Source: Axinella damicornis
Lineage: Eukaryota; Porifera; Demospongiae; Axinellida; Axinellidae
Reading direction: 5' to 3'
Length of the DNA: 64,000 nt
Assembly (NCBI GenBank): GCA_963931865.1
Contig: OZ007505.1
Span: forward strand, 744,001-808,000
Both the position numbers and the translations under genes were made by a program. This document shows, in pieces, positions 11,701 through 21,547 of this stretch (position 1 is its first letter; each line of letters begins with the position of its first letter). The notes under the pieces are model-generated. The model worked only from the letters and a program-made list of their open reading frames with translations. It did not search any database and was not told the DNA's origin.

Positions 11701-14700
11701 GCAAGGACCGATCACTAGTTGCGGTTCTAGCAGTTGGTATACTCTCACTGGCATAGCTCCCCGGTAGAGTGGCTGCAAGTAGCAGCACGAGTGTGTAGAC
11801 AGCTTTCATCTTGAGCTTGAAATGAAGTTCCAGGTACTCCAGTGGTAGTGCAGCTAGAAGCAGAGTCTTTTATAGCAAATCTGCCTCCTCCTCAGCGGCT
11901 TCTTTGTCATGAACAGCTGGACAAGCCAGGTGGTGTTGTGGCTCACCACACTATCACGATCACTGAAGCTAAACCTACGCAGGCACATGCACACAAAGAT
12001 AATTTCATTTCTTTCTCACGCCGAGTTTGTTTTTAGGACCTTGTCAACGGAACTACCCAACTACCACAAGATTAGTATTTTAAGCAGCTGCAGGAAGCAA
12101 GGCCTTTCAAAACCTTCATTCAATCAACGCCAGCTGTCATACTCACACTTTGTGGTTGCCAAGCCCTTGTGCAAGGTTTGGTGCATCAGATTTTGAATTA
12201 AACTCAGCAAAATACTAAAATTGGAGATTGCCGTATTACCATGGCAACAATGTGTAGCTATACCACCCGAGGTTCAGGTGTAGCATAGAGAGCAAGTTTC
12301 CAGCATTAGTTCCTTGCAGTACGAAAGTTCACACTGCATGCTGACAACAGATGCACGGGCGTGGAGGCCTGGGAATGAAGCTATAGGGTTTATGCGTAAA
12401 TCACAGGTTCTATTATTGCAGTTTGTGATCAGTATTAATTATGATGTCAACTTTAGTGATATTATGTAGGTGTAGAGGACATTCAGTAACTAAACCTACA
12501 GTCAACAATTCAGGTCTATTGTTTCAGTATGGTTGTGATTTGCTTTCAGATTCCAAAACACGTGATTTAAAATTCTCACCTAATCACTAAGTTGACATCA
12601 AAGTAGTTAGTGAACTACCATAATGCATGAGTAATGGTGATGTCATCATGATGCATCATGGCATGTCCCTTTGCATACTGCAGCTGTTCTGCATAGGCAT
12701 CGTAATTACCACACAAGGATCAAAGTGCTCGAGTCAGGCAATATCTACCATATGCTACATCAATGATAACACAGCCTGGTCTCAGTCCAAGACCCAACCC
12801 AGTGTGGAACACTCTCAGTATCATGGGAGCGAGACTGTCCTGAACCAGTAACACAGTTGTACAGACAAGTCTGTGTACACTTCTTTCACCCACTTAATGC
12901 TCAATCATCCCAAACTGTGAGCCCAAACAGTTCAGTATTGTGGGTATAGGAAGAATTCTAGCTTGACTCGCGGTAATTACCAGGCAGTGTTTACATCCTA
13001 TACCTCATGCACTGGACATCCAATTCACTTCATATCTGAGGGGGAGCCCCTGTGCATGGTTACTAATTGAACCAGGAAGTGTTACCATAGCAGTAAAGTT
13101 CAGTTGTCATAGCGAGGGCCTATATACTACATTCAGGGTAGCTGCACATGTGTAATGGATTTTCTATGCAAAACAGGAAATGCTAGTCTTTTGTACAATA
13201 GCAAAAAATGCAGCAATGTATGCATACAACAAAGTTATGTTCCTCAAGTTCATTGTCTGAAGTTCAACGCCCACAGGCGCACTTGCTGACAACCAAATTA
13301 CTAACTGCTTGGAGGGTTAATACACCTTGTATGCGGATAAGTACTTCAAGAGATTGGAACTCTGTTGGGGAGCAGCAGGCAGCTGGTAGTTCATCAGCAC
13401 CACTTCCGACATTTTGAGGAAGACGTGCCAAGAAAAATTCACGAGATGTTTGTGCAAGATAACAAGCACCACTACAATAATTAATATTGGCAGAGCGTGG
13501 TGCGAGAATGAGGTGGCCAAACCCTACTTCAGAGAAGTTTATTTCAAGATGGTGGAGCTTACAGCCTAGCTCTTTGTCATCGGTGAGACTGCGCTTTGCT
13601 CTCTCTCCAACCCTGTCAGTAAGCATTGCCATAGTGTTGGATCTTTCTGTGGCTGCTTTCTGGTTCGTTTCTCCGTGTATCACCAGCAGTGGCTGTAGCT
13701 TCAGGAGCCTTTGCCGTCTCCTTGGTGACCGAACTGCAGCAGGATTGATAACATGGAGCGGAACCCTTCCCTGACCTTCACAACTGCCCTTGATGTTGAC
13801 AGTCAGTTCAATCTGGACATCCTGCATTGGACTCTTTGAGCTCCAGAGGTTTTGAAGAAGTTCAGAGATTTCTAATTCCATCCATCCACTGGATTTGTTA
13901 AGATTCATTATTTTCACAGTCCCACCGTCAATCGTCTTGTTGCTCTGTGGATCTCGAAGGTTTGTTGTGATGGTGACATTCACGTGGCTCTTTCCGGATG
14001 TGACTTGCATGTATGCCCGAAGAACAGCTTTCCTGACCTCAGCTATGTCCTCCCACAATTGCCCCAAGCTGAAGACAAATTGAGAGACTCTAGTACAGCT
14101 TTCACCGCTCTGCCCAGAAGCGCGATAATTGTCCTCAGCAACATCTACAAGTGAGCAAGAAGCCAGTGCAATCCGGCCAACTGCAAATCAACTACTTTGC
14201 TAATCACAATTCTATTACAAATTAGCACATTTGCTAGAGGGCTTTCATTTTCTGGGCCAACGTGTTAGCTTGCTACACCATAATAACAATGGATACAGAG
14301 CTCACCTTTGTCCACAAGGCACCACACTGAAAGCACAGAATCACTGGCACTTTTAGGATGGCCATTTTCGTCTGCCAAGCTTCGGTAGAGTTGCTGCATG
14401 TACTGCATTGCAGGCAAGGACCGATCGCTAGCTGCGGTTCTAGCAGTCGGTATACTCTCACTGGCATAGCTCCCTGGTAGAGTGGCTGCAAGTAGCAGCA
14501 CGAGTGTGTAGACAGCTTTCATCTTGAGCTTGAAATGAAGTTCCAGGTACTCCAGTGGTAGTGCAGCTACAAGCAGAGTCTTTTATAGCAAATCTGCCAT
14601 GAACAGCTGGACAAGCCAGGTGGTGTTGTGGCTCACCACACTATCATGATCACTGAAGCTAAACCTACGCAGGCACATGCACGCAAAGATAATTTCATTT

Positions 14701-15661
14701 CTTTCTCATGCAGTTTGCTTTTATGACCTTGTCAAAGGAACTACCCAACTACCACAAGATTAGTATTTTAAGCAGCTGCAGGAAGCAAGGCCTTTGAAAC
14801 CTTCATTCAATCAATGCCAGCTGTCATACTCACAGTTTGTGGTTGCCAAGCCCATGTGCAAGGTTGTGAATTAAATTCAGCAAAACACTCAAATTGAATT
14901 TTGTTGACTTCTGTTGTGCTCTATTACTGTATTACCATGGCAACCACAACACAGAGATTGTTCGAACACAGATCTCAACAAGCTAGTTTCAGCTTTTGTT
15001 ACTTGCAGTACAAGTCGGTAGCCTCGTTCCCAGGCCAACTTTGTTTTCTGTTCTTTTCGGTTTGCATTGACAATAATGCACAGAAGTCTCTACTTCCATG
15101 TCAATGCATACTGAAGAGCAGAAAATGGGGTAGGTCTGGGAACAAGGCTACATAGTCAGAGTAATTTTCACACTGCAAGGTGGCATGGGCATGGTGGCCT
15201 GAGAATGAAGCTAGGTTTTATGAACACATAGGTGCATGCAATTGTGATCAGTACATAGACTCGGCATGCATAAAATGTACTCAATTGAACTCTGTGTTTA
15301 TCAGAAATGGACAAGGATTGTGGAAAGAATTTGAGTGCCTTGAGCCACTCAGCAATGTCATCACTGAATGTGCCTATACAAATGTGGTGTCAAGTTGCAC
15401 GACCCCAGTCCACTTCCAGTAGCATTTGAAGTATGCATTCATTAGTGCAACCTGGACTGAATTTAATCTCTTCCATCCTTGCAGGAATCCTCCATTGCTG
15501 ACATCCTTCGTCAAGCTAGCTACCTTGAGAAGACATACAGCCACTACTTTGACCACACTATCACATTCACAGACATGGAGACGGTGCATACGCAACTTCT
15601 GAGAGTAGCAGATAGACTTGTGCAGGACCAGCAGTGGGTCCCGGCAGCATGGGCCACCTGA
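85..15661 (+). CDS. PALS1: PALS1/MPP5-like MAGUK scaffold, 5' part outside window
   Basis: This is a membrane-palmitoylated-protein type MAGUK, a cell-polarity and junction scaffold. Exons I can place are 85-240, 879-956, 1014-1092, 1728-1813, 2046 into the gap, 2525-2608, 2956-3042, 3498-3700, 4093-4200 and 15485-15661; reading phases agree at every junction I could check. The first exon ends in an L27-type motif ([12 protein letters not shown]). The PDZ domain is built from exons 879-2088 and carries [16 protein letters not shown] and GDIIHEIN. The SH3 domain probably lies in the 200-base gap. The guanylate-kinase-like domain begins near VTYEEM, includes VTHTSRSP, FIEHG and YGTSINS, and ends QWVPAAWAT at a TGA. 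YGTSI, NSGK and LKPFI favour PALS1 over MPP2/6 from memory. A further exon near 535-594 is possible. Like other MAGUKs it is expected to be a binding rather than catalytic kinase fold. The last intron is 11.3 kb and houses other genes. Confidence 0.9.
957..1013 (+). other. 57-base frame-preserving intron inside the PDZ domain
   Basis: A GT (957) to CAG (1011-1013) intron of 57 bases interrupts the PDZ coding sequence at phase 0. Its length is a multiple of three and it contains no stop, so an unspliced transcript stays open. Removing it gives RDPLGATVKTS, which matches the expected PDZ carboxylate-loop region. Confidence 0.75.
1660..1683 (+). repeat. Poly-G run of 24 bases
   Basis: An uninterrupted run of G lies just upstream of the acceptor of the PDZ exon at 1728. 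Such runs can form G-quadruplexes and are prone to assembly error. Confidence 0.95.
2089..2288. other. Assembly gap of 200 N
   Basis: All bases are N. It follows the end of the PDZ domain ([13 protein letters not shown]) and precedes the guanylate-kinase-like exons, so the missing sequence probably contains SH3 coding exon(s) of the MAGUK. The round length suggests a placeholder gap size. Confidence 1.
2429..2523. repeat. (CA)n microsatellite reaching a splice acceptor
   Basis: A CA-rich tract with a few interruptions runs directly into the acceptor CAG at 2522-2524 of the exon starting at 2525. Confidence 0.9.
2685..2724 (+). repeat. Poly-C run of 40 bases
   Basis: Forty consecutive C residues within a MAGUK intron. 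This is one of several long homopolymer G/C tracts in the window. Confidence 0.95.
2857..2955 (+). repeat. 33-base direct repeat, three copies, ending at an acceptor
   Basis: Three near-identical 33-base units each end in CCTGTCAG, at 2889, 2922 and 2955. Only the last gives the phase needed by the exon at 2956-3042 without a stop: starting after either upstream CAG reads into a TAA within a few codons. Confidence 0.8.
4901..6227 (-). pseudogene. TGF-beta-superfamily ligand, copy 1 (stop in exon 1; diverged mature domain)
   Basis: Exon 1 is 6227-6010 and exon 2 is 5802-4901, joined at phase 1 as in the other copies. Exon 1 encodes a signal peptide beginning [13 protein letters not shown]. 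An extra T on the coding strand turns CCT AAA into CCT TAA, giving a stop at 6059-6057 after 56 residues. Exon 2 is fully open. It holds the prodomain, a furin-type site (ERAKR) and a mature domain with seven cysteines in the TGF-beta pattern (CSGAC, AACC, final KCGCEV). The mature domain differs strongly from copies 2-4 between the first cysteine and CC and in the last 30 residues, and has a short inserted segment. Without the extra base it would be 372 residues. It may be a recent pseudogene, an allele or a sequencing error. Confidence 0.8.
6286..6292 (-). promoter_or_regulatory. TATA box of TGF-beta copy 1
   Basis: TATAAAA on the minus strand about 60 bases upstream of the exon 1 ATG. The same motif at the same place lies upstream of all four copies. 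Confidence 0.6.
7724..9011 (-). pseudogene. TGF-beta-superfamily ligand, copy 2 (8-base deletion in exon 2)
   Basis: Exon 1 is 9011-8804 and exon 2 is 8596-7724. Exon 1 lacks nine bases (in frame) after the signal peptide core compared with copy 3. In exon 2, eight bases present in the other copies are missing at about 8316-8318. This shifts the frame between MELEIS and the segment beginning [10 protein letters not shown], so the furin site and mature domain are out of frame with the signal peptide. The mature domain itself is open and ends SKCACGR with the usual seven cysteines. Confidence 0.8.
9070..9076 (-). promoter_or_regulatory. TATA box of TGF-beta copy 2
   Basis: TATAAAA on the minus strand about 60 bases before the ATG at 9011, in a block conserved in all copies. 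Confidence 0.6.
10505..11809 (-). CDS. TGF-beta-superfamily ligand, copy 3 (intact)
   Basis: This is a secreted growth-factor precursor of 365 residues. Exon 1 (11809-11593) encodes a signal peptide ([20 protein letters not shown]) and the start of the prodomain. It ends ...GTGGACAAAG before GTGAGC. Exon 2 (11385-10505) starts after CTTGTAG and restores the frame at Asp-Val-Ala-Glu-Asp. The prodomain has likely N-glycosylation sites (NVT, NKS) and a furin-type site (ERAKR, then SLTDD). The mature domain of about 110 residues shows the cystine-knot spacing: GCKLHH, YCSGAC, AACCSP and a final CACGR. The usual Trp-containing segment after the first cysteine is replaced by [13 protein letters not shown]. 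The exact subfamily (TGF-beta, BMP or activin-like) cannot be assigned from this. It lies antisense inside the MAGUK intron. Confidence 0.9.
11868..11874 (-). promoter_or_regulatory. TATA box of TGF-beta copy 3
   Basis: TATAAAA on the minus strand 59-65 bases upstream of the ATG at 11809, within sequence nearly identical between copies. Confidence 0.65.
13264..14522 (-). CDS. TGF-beta-superfamily ligand, copy 4 (intact)
   Basis: Exon 1 is 14522-14306 and exon 2 is 14144-13264; together they give 365 codons plus stop frame, as in copy 3. Signal peptide, prodomain, ERAKR cleavage site and a seven-cysteine mature domain are all present. The intron is about 45 bases shorter than in copies 2 and 3. 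The last 30 residues differ from copy 3 at several positions ([20 protein letters not shown]), while most of the prodomain is near-identical. Being outermost in transcription order, it has the most diverged upstream flank, but its TATA box is retained. Confidence 0.9.
14581..14587 (-). promoter_or_regulatory. TATA box of TGF-beta copy 4
   Basis: TATAAAA on the minus strand 59-65 bases upstream of the ATG at 14522. Sequence beyond it has a deletion relative to the other three copies. Confidence 0.6.
15019..15150. mobile_element. Small inverted-repeat element (TAGCCTCGTTCCCAGGCC family)
   Basis: The termini are TAGCCTCGTTCCCAGGCC and GGTCTGGGAACAAGGCTA, inverted. No coding capacity. It is one of a dispersed non-autonomous family in this window. 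Confidence 0.7.
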
Positions 15662-15853
15662 TGGTTGCTATAGCAACAGAGCAAAGCACAGTTTATATAC
15701 ACACTCTCACCATGCACTTTAGGTAGCTATGAGATGAGCTACTTCATGCATTTCTTAAGCTTGCTTGTTATTGAGGATCCATACACTTCAAAATTGGTGG
15801 TGTCACAAGTGCAATTGTAAAGGAGACTGCAATTGGAGGTGACAAATGTCATA

Positions 15854-15945
15854 CCAGCCTCGTTCCCAGTCCTTTTACACCTCCAGTTTTGATCACCGCA
15901 AGCGATCAAAAACTGGAGTGTAGAAGGTCTGGGTTCAAAGCTGGA
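15854..15945. mobile_element. Degenerate copy of the TAGCCTCGTTCCCAG family
   Basis: The left end reads AGCCTCGTTCCCAGTCC and the right end is a decayed GGTCTGGGTTCAAAGCT. An internal hairpin is formed by CTCCAGTTTTGATC and its complement. Confidence 0.5.
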
Positions 15946-16403
15946 TCTAGGTGTAATGAAGAAGAGGGAATTAGATAGCCATCTGACTGAACTGGCTGGA
16001 TGATCTTAACGTAATTATAGGGATGCAAATGCTGCTGACAGAGCACTGAAAATTTTTCCTAATACACTAAATCATGGTTCTTTGCAGTAATTTCTAATTT
16101 TGTGTGAAACCTTGATGTCTGCTTTCTGTCACATAACCTTGTACGTGCTCCTCTGGCCAGACTTGCACACATTAACTTTATCGTTGCAGATGTCAATGAG
16201 TGACTTGCTTTTGAAAACTGCATAGACTCAAGCCAAGTTACAAAACATCTGAATCTACAATCAGAAAAACCTCGGAGCAAGAATAAAGGTTCGGGGATAA
16301 AACACAGTGGAAAATACTAGCATTCACACCATACACAAGATTGTAGCTAGCTAGCTAAGTATACAAACAACGCACTCTCGATTACAACTCTCTACATGTG
16401 ATG

Positions 16404-19400
16404 TCATTGAAGAAGGGCCCGCAAGCTGGAGTATGACTTTACTGTCAAAGCCATAGAGACCAGGTTTCTGATTTCATTGGTGGAGCGATATTTGGTAATT
16501 GCTGACTCAGCATCACCACAAGCAGCGTATGGGAGAGGTTCCTCTGGTTGTAAATCATCTCCAAGGAAGAACTCGATAACTTGTTGTTCTGTTAGGGTAC
16601 GCAGGTAGTAGACAGCATAAACCTTGTCGGCAGGGTATCGACCTTCGCCGTTACCCACGCAGAGTGTCAAATTCACCTTGCAATACTGGCCTGAAGACAG
16701 GACACCTTGCAAATGCATGTATAGAAGTTCTTTGTGGGTGCTTTCAACATGACGTGTCTGGAATTGTGGGCTAGGGATGGACTCAGAAGGCTCCCATACT
16801 TGGAGTTGAAGTGCTTGATCTCCGTAAGCCCCAGCGAATACCTGGCAGGACTGGCTACAGAAGCGTAAGATGGTACCATCACCCCTTCTTAAGTTGCAAC
16901 CAAATGATGTCGGCTTCATACATACTTCACAGAGACCACTGCAGTACCAACACTGTCCTGGACACTTCAGGTCAAAGCTGGTCATTTCTCTGAATATAAA
17001 AGGTAAGTGTTTGACATGTTTATCACCAAAGGCCAAGCTAATAAAGCTACAGTATTTTAGCTATCTCACACAGTGGTGTGCAGTGTTCACACATAATGAA
17101 TTCGTTTGCTCTACTAGAGGTTTAACCCTTTCACCGGGTATAGTCCACTTTGGTGCCATAGAAAACAGAAAAAAGCATAATGCTTTATAAGGGGGCTCTA
17201 CTGCGATGGGGGGTACCTCGAAGCCAGTATCACACTAGCCTCGTTCCCAAGCCATAGGAAAACGGCTGGCAACTTCTGCGAGTTCAAACTGTAAACAGAT
17301 GTAACGTCACGGCAATTGCATACCTCATTCATTCTCCTACGGCCTGGGAACGAGGCTAGAATCACGCTGGAGGTGCTCCCTTCATAGTTGCTGTGAAGGA
17401 GTCGAGAAACCACGTCACCATCATCTTTTCAGTTGTCAGGAAGGGTTCTCATTGCAACTTGGGTGCTTTCCGCTGCCCTAACTCTAACCCCCCCCTCCCG
17501 ATCCGCCCCTATATATGAACCTTATGGAAGTGGGAATCTACCAGTGAAAGGATTATCTAATCTGTTAGAGTAGGACACTTGTGTGCACTAAGAAACAGAG
17601 TATCACATGCTGTCATCTTACCTCAAAGCCTGAGCATGACACCGAATACGTTTGAGGAGTGACGTACAATTCACAATACCCTTCTCACTAAGGACTTGAG
17701 GCAGCACAACATGGCATACCGCTCGTACATTCTCAATGATCTCCCATTCAACTCTTTCCATTAGGTCCTTTGGGCACTCACTAGGAAGGAATTCATGTGC
17801 TACCAGATCAACTGGAGATACAAAAAAGCCCGTGTGCAATTGAAGGCCAGGCTCATGTCGGTGGTAGATCAGATATGGCCTTTCTAATGAATACTGGCCC
17901 CCTTTCCCTACAGCTAAGAATAGAGTCTCCCCTACATCATTCCCAAGGCTAAAGTTCCTGTGGACGAGGATGGTATGGTCTGGTGGTAGGTAAACTGATG
18001 AGGGGTCGTATTTTGGACTGACAAGAAACTTGTCAGGTAAAAAATCGATGACCTTTGGCGCTTCAGGTATTGGTGAGGGCAATACATGCACTGGTGTTCC
18101 CAGGGCTTGCACGGCTTGTGCCCTGCTTTCAACCAATTGAAACAATTCTTGAAGTTCTTCGTTGGGTTCCCTTAGCTTCTTCTGTTCGTAATCCTTTGCA
18201 GCCTTTGCAGGCTTTACAAGCATTTCTTCCTCACTTTGCACAGCTAGTACTTGAAAAACTCTCCAAATACCTTTGGGGATCTTCTCCCTCCGATTTACAT
18301 CTGCTGGTACCAGAAAAACTCCACCTTTGGAGTTGATGAAGCATTCCCGTGGCACTGCTTCACACTCAGCACGATTGAGAGGAGCAACAATGTTGATTAC
18401 TCCAAAATGAACAACAAAGCAGTGCATCTGTGGTGGGCGACTTCTCTTATCAGAGTCAAGTGGGCCTGCAACATTAAGATAGTACAGGGGAGAACTCAAG
18501 ACCTTTCTCATACTACCATACTGAAAATCCTCCGAACTTTCCCTCGTGGGGTTGACAAGTATAACAACTTCAGGTTGCTGTTGGTCAGATGCAGCTGACG
18601 TTGCAGTAGAATCAGATGGGCTCTGCAAACCAATGTTCAGTAAACACTGACGACACTTTCGGAAAAGCTTGTAAACTACGTCACTGTTGAAAAAACTTTG
18701 ATCGTGATGGACTGCAAGTCCTCGGAATATAATTCCAATGCAAAAATGGTACAACCACTCCCCGTACGTGATGCTTTGTTCAGCAGCAGGACGTGCTGGG
18801 TCACGTGTATTGTAGATCTGGTTGAAGAATTGGGGTTGAAACTGTGTCTCCCCATGCTTGCTGAGGAGGTTCTCACAGCTGGAACAGAACATTGAATGGA
18901 CCATCTGCTTTGGGGACTTGTCAAGACTACGACAATCAGATCTCAGGATTTTGAGATTTTCCGGTGTTGGTACCCCTCTACAGAAGCTTTCCAGAAGGGA
19001 CCGAGGAAAGTAGTGACTCTTTCTTAACTTAGCCTTCTTCAGGCAGAGGAGACAACGATCATGACCACCTTTGGCTTCCATGATGTAGTCCAACATTGCC
19101 ATATCAAGCATTTTTAACTCATCACCTTGCAATAGTGGATCGAGCAAGTTGCTGTCCAAGGCTGTTCCGAGGGCGTCTATAGTGGATCTGGCCAGCTGGT
19201 AGCATTTTCTGTGCATTTCTTGGTACTCAGACGTGAACTGATACCGCAATCTCAAGTGTTTCCTGAGTTCAAACTGCATTTGCTGGTAAATGTGAAAGTT
19301 TGCCTTACCTAGGAGGCACTTTGCCACATTCTGGTTATCTTGCTTGGCCAACTGCTGACACCAGTCAGCACACTCAGAGTAGTGGGCATACTGGTAGCAG

Positions 19401-21062
19401 GCTCCAGCATACCTCAAGCAAGCTGAGACATCTGTATGTGGAGAAAATAATGACAGAATTCTGTAAAAAATTCTGGGACCCAGCTGCAGCTGCAGGCTGA
19501 TTCCATGCTGTCAGGGACTCTGTCGCCATTAAGCTACACCAGCAAGAGGCACCAACATAACTGATGATGCTGCAGAGTTTCCCAGCATGGAATTGTGGGC
19601 AAGCTGTACAAGTGCAACGTTTGAGCAGACACAATCCACCACACCACATTCTCTAGCACAGCCTCTAACACATCTGGCATGGTTAGCTACAAGTATAATA
19701 TGGAACACAATTAGCACATACCTTTGTCCTCAAGCGCATCCATGGCAAAAAGTACGCAGTGTGATAGAAGAGATAAGGCTTTGTCTTCAGATTCTTGGAG
19801 GAAGTGGAGACATTCAACTAAAGGGATTTCGCTTAATTCAAGTTGTTCCTTGAACTTTAACCCCTGGCTGGGTGAACTCAGAAGACTCCAGATCAATTCA
19901 CAGCCAGCCTTCAGTTCTGCAGTGTCACCACAAGAGAGCAAAGTGGCCAGTGCAGGAACAAGATTCTTCCTGACTATCATTTCACAGTTTTTGGGATTTG
20001 CTACTAAACTCTTCAGAGCATGTGCTGCTTCTGTCACAGAGAATGTGCTGTCTTGGCACTGGAACTCTCGATTTGCAGACGTTGTGCCCGTTTTGAAGGC
20101 TTCTAGAAAACAGTTCAGGTCAGCAGATGTTAGCTGAAGTACGCTAAAGTCCCTTTCAGAAATGAGTGGTAACAAATGGCCCAAGAGGATTTTTGCATGA
20201 AGTCTAACTTCAAAGAATGGCGAGTTGGCATATGGTTCAAATATAGAAACACAGTCAAGCTCTGGTACGAGAAAGTAGTTTGTAATGTTTGTTGAATAGG
20301 CGCAGTTGCAAATTGTGGTGATGTTCAGTTCCACAAATAACTTTATTACATCAGGATTCTGTGATATAGGAGAAATACAATTGTTAATACAAACTATACA
20401 CATGCTCATAAAACTGCACTGCGTGTGCACGGCACACACAGTGCAGACAGTTTACGTTTACTCTGGGATTAGACAACCTCCCAGTCACCAGTTGTACTCA
20501 TGGTGGTAGATGAGGAAGCTAATATCTCCTAGCACACATGTACATGGTTAAGGCACTATACAGGTACTCTGTGCACCAGAGGACAGCACAAGCTACGCCC
20601 ATCAAATCCACACACACCGATGCAGTGTTTGTATCTGCATTGCAATTGGACTGAATCGAAAACAAATAGCACATTCTTGCTGCTGAATGGTTGGGTATCA
20701 TTTTGGCAATGCCACCCACTCATGTGAGTCTATACCAATACTGGAGCAAGCATTGACAGGTAGCAGTCCGTATTTCATTTGTTTTTTCTTGAAAATCTCA
20801 CTATACATACCTTGGTACTCTGCCTTAGCAAGCACAGCTCGTCGATGTGTTCCATCATCTTTCCAGTCTCTACAATGTACCGGGAAATTTCTTGACTCTG
20901 GTCTGTCCACGCAGAAATTAGGAAGTGTACCATCACCAAGCTTTGGGCAAGGTAGGGGTCCATACCGCCCTTCAGAGCTACAGTGATAAACGATACACAT
21001 GATTGCGCAGATGGAATACAATATTCGCTGAACAACTTAGTGTGAGGCACATAATCATCCAT
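16404..21062 (-). CDS. ARM/TPR/HNH-like protein, module A
   Basis: I do not recognise a named gene. Exons are 21062 (or 21079)-20811, 20358-19722, 19431-17622 and 16989-16404, all phase-consistent; from the ATG at 21062 this gives about 1,094 residues. The first two exons encode leucine-rich helical repeats resembling armadillo repeats. The large exon opens with a TPR-like stretch (YAGACYQYAHYSECADW). A zinc-fold motif follows: CLLC, KSHYFPRSLL, then FCSSCENLL and ETQFQPQFF. That order resembles HNH/treble-clef proteins known to me from bacteria. A later conserved segment contains CFVVHFGV and KGGVFLVPADV. The last exon is cysteine-rich (CPGQCWYCSGLCEVC, FCSQSC), probably metal-binding. It is paralogous to module B directly upstream, with shared intron positions, but lacks counterparts of B's first exons. 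Confidence 0.75.
17236..17358. mobile_element. Inverted-repeat element (TAGCCTCGTTCCCAGGCC family) in an intron of module A
   Basis: The ends are TAGCCTCGTTCCCAAGCC and GGCCTGGGAACGAGGCTA. Flanking GTATCACAC and GAATCACGC look like a decayed 9-base target duplication. Confidence 0.7.
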
Positions 21063-21547
21063 GTGCAGGCAGACGTAGCCTCAGGTCGTGCTTGTATGTA
21101 TGTATATATGTCAGTTACATTTTATAGTAATACCTCCTAGCACGTGGCGCTCTGCGTTTGCGGTCATTGTGTGACGGAGGACTCGGAGGACAGAAGACGA
21201 CAATATAGAACTGTTCAACAACGAGATGACAGACGACAGGACAACACAGATAGAAGACGACTTGCGCGCCAGCAGCAGAGCGATACACTTCGCTTGTTGA
21301 CCCATGAGGAGGTTAGGCAAAGGGCATCCAAGCGTCGTTCTAGGGAATCTCTTCACCGACTGTGAAGTGTACCTCACAATAGTAGCTATTCACAGGAGAC
21401 CCCAGAGCAGAGGTATACTACAATCGACTTCACTTCACCATCTCTGACTCTGCATTTCCGTTTCCGTGTGAGGCACATTATGCGCGTGCGTATACCTAGT
21501 ATTGCTGTATATGGGTGGTTGCAGCGTGCATGCTAGTGTGCACTCAC

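Larger units (their letters stand above)
4901..14900. repeat. Tandem array of four ~2.8-kb gene-containing units
   Basis: Exon 2 ends recur at 4901, 7724, 10505 and 13264, a spacing of 2823, 2781 and 2759 bases. Coding and intergenic parts are both repeated at high similarity, including plus-strand open frames in the spacers that I take to be chance. This indicates recent segmental tandem duplication. Confidence 0.92.
4201..15484 (+). other. 11.3-kb last intron of the MAGUK, hosting antisense genes
   Basis: The donor GTGAGT follows AGA at 4198-4200 and the acceptor GCAG ends at 15484; both flanking exons are phase 0. The translated junction (KKAIR to ESSIADIL) continues the guanylate-kinase-like domain as expected. 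The intron contains the four minus-strand TGF-beta-like genes. The stretches 4201-4900 and 14590-15480 show no coding signal beyond a small inverted-repeat element at 15019-15150. Confidence 0.85.

Noticed and set aside
5142..12196. Plus-strand frames repeated in each TGF-beta unit (for example [17 protein letters not shown])
   Set aside because: They lie antisense to the ligand exons or over their TATA region and are conserved only because the whole unit is duplicated.
21144..21365. Arg-rich plus-strand frame reminiscent of Helitron-associated repeats
   Set aside because: Only 73 codons, antisense to the spacer between the two modules, and no other transposon feature is visible.
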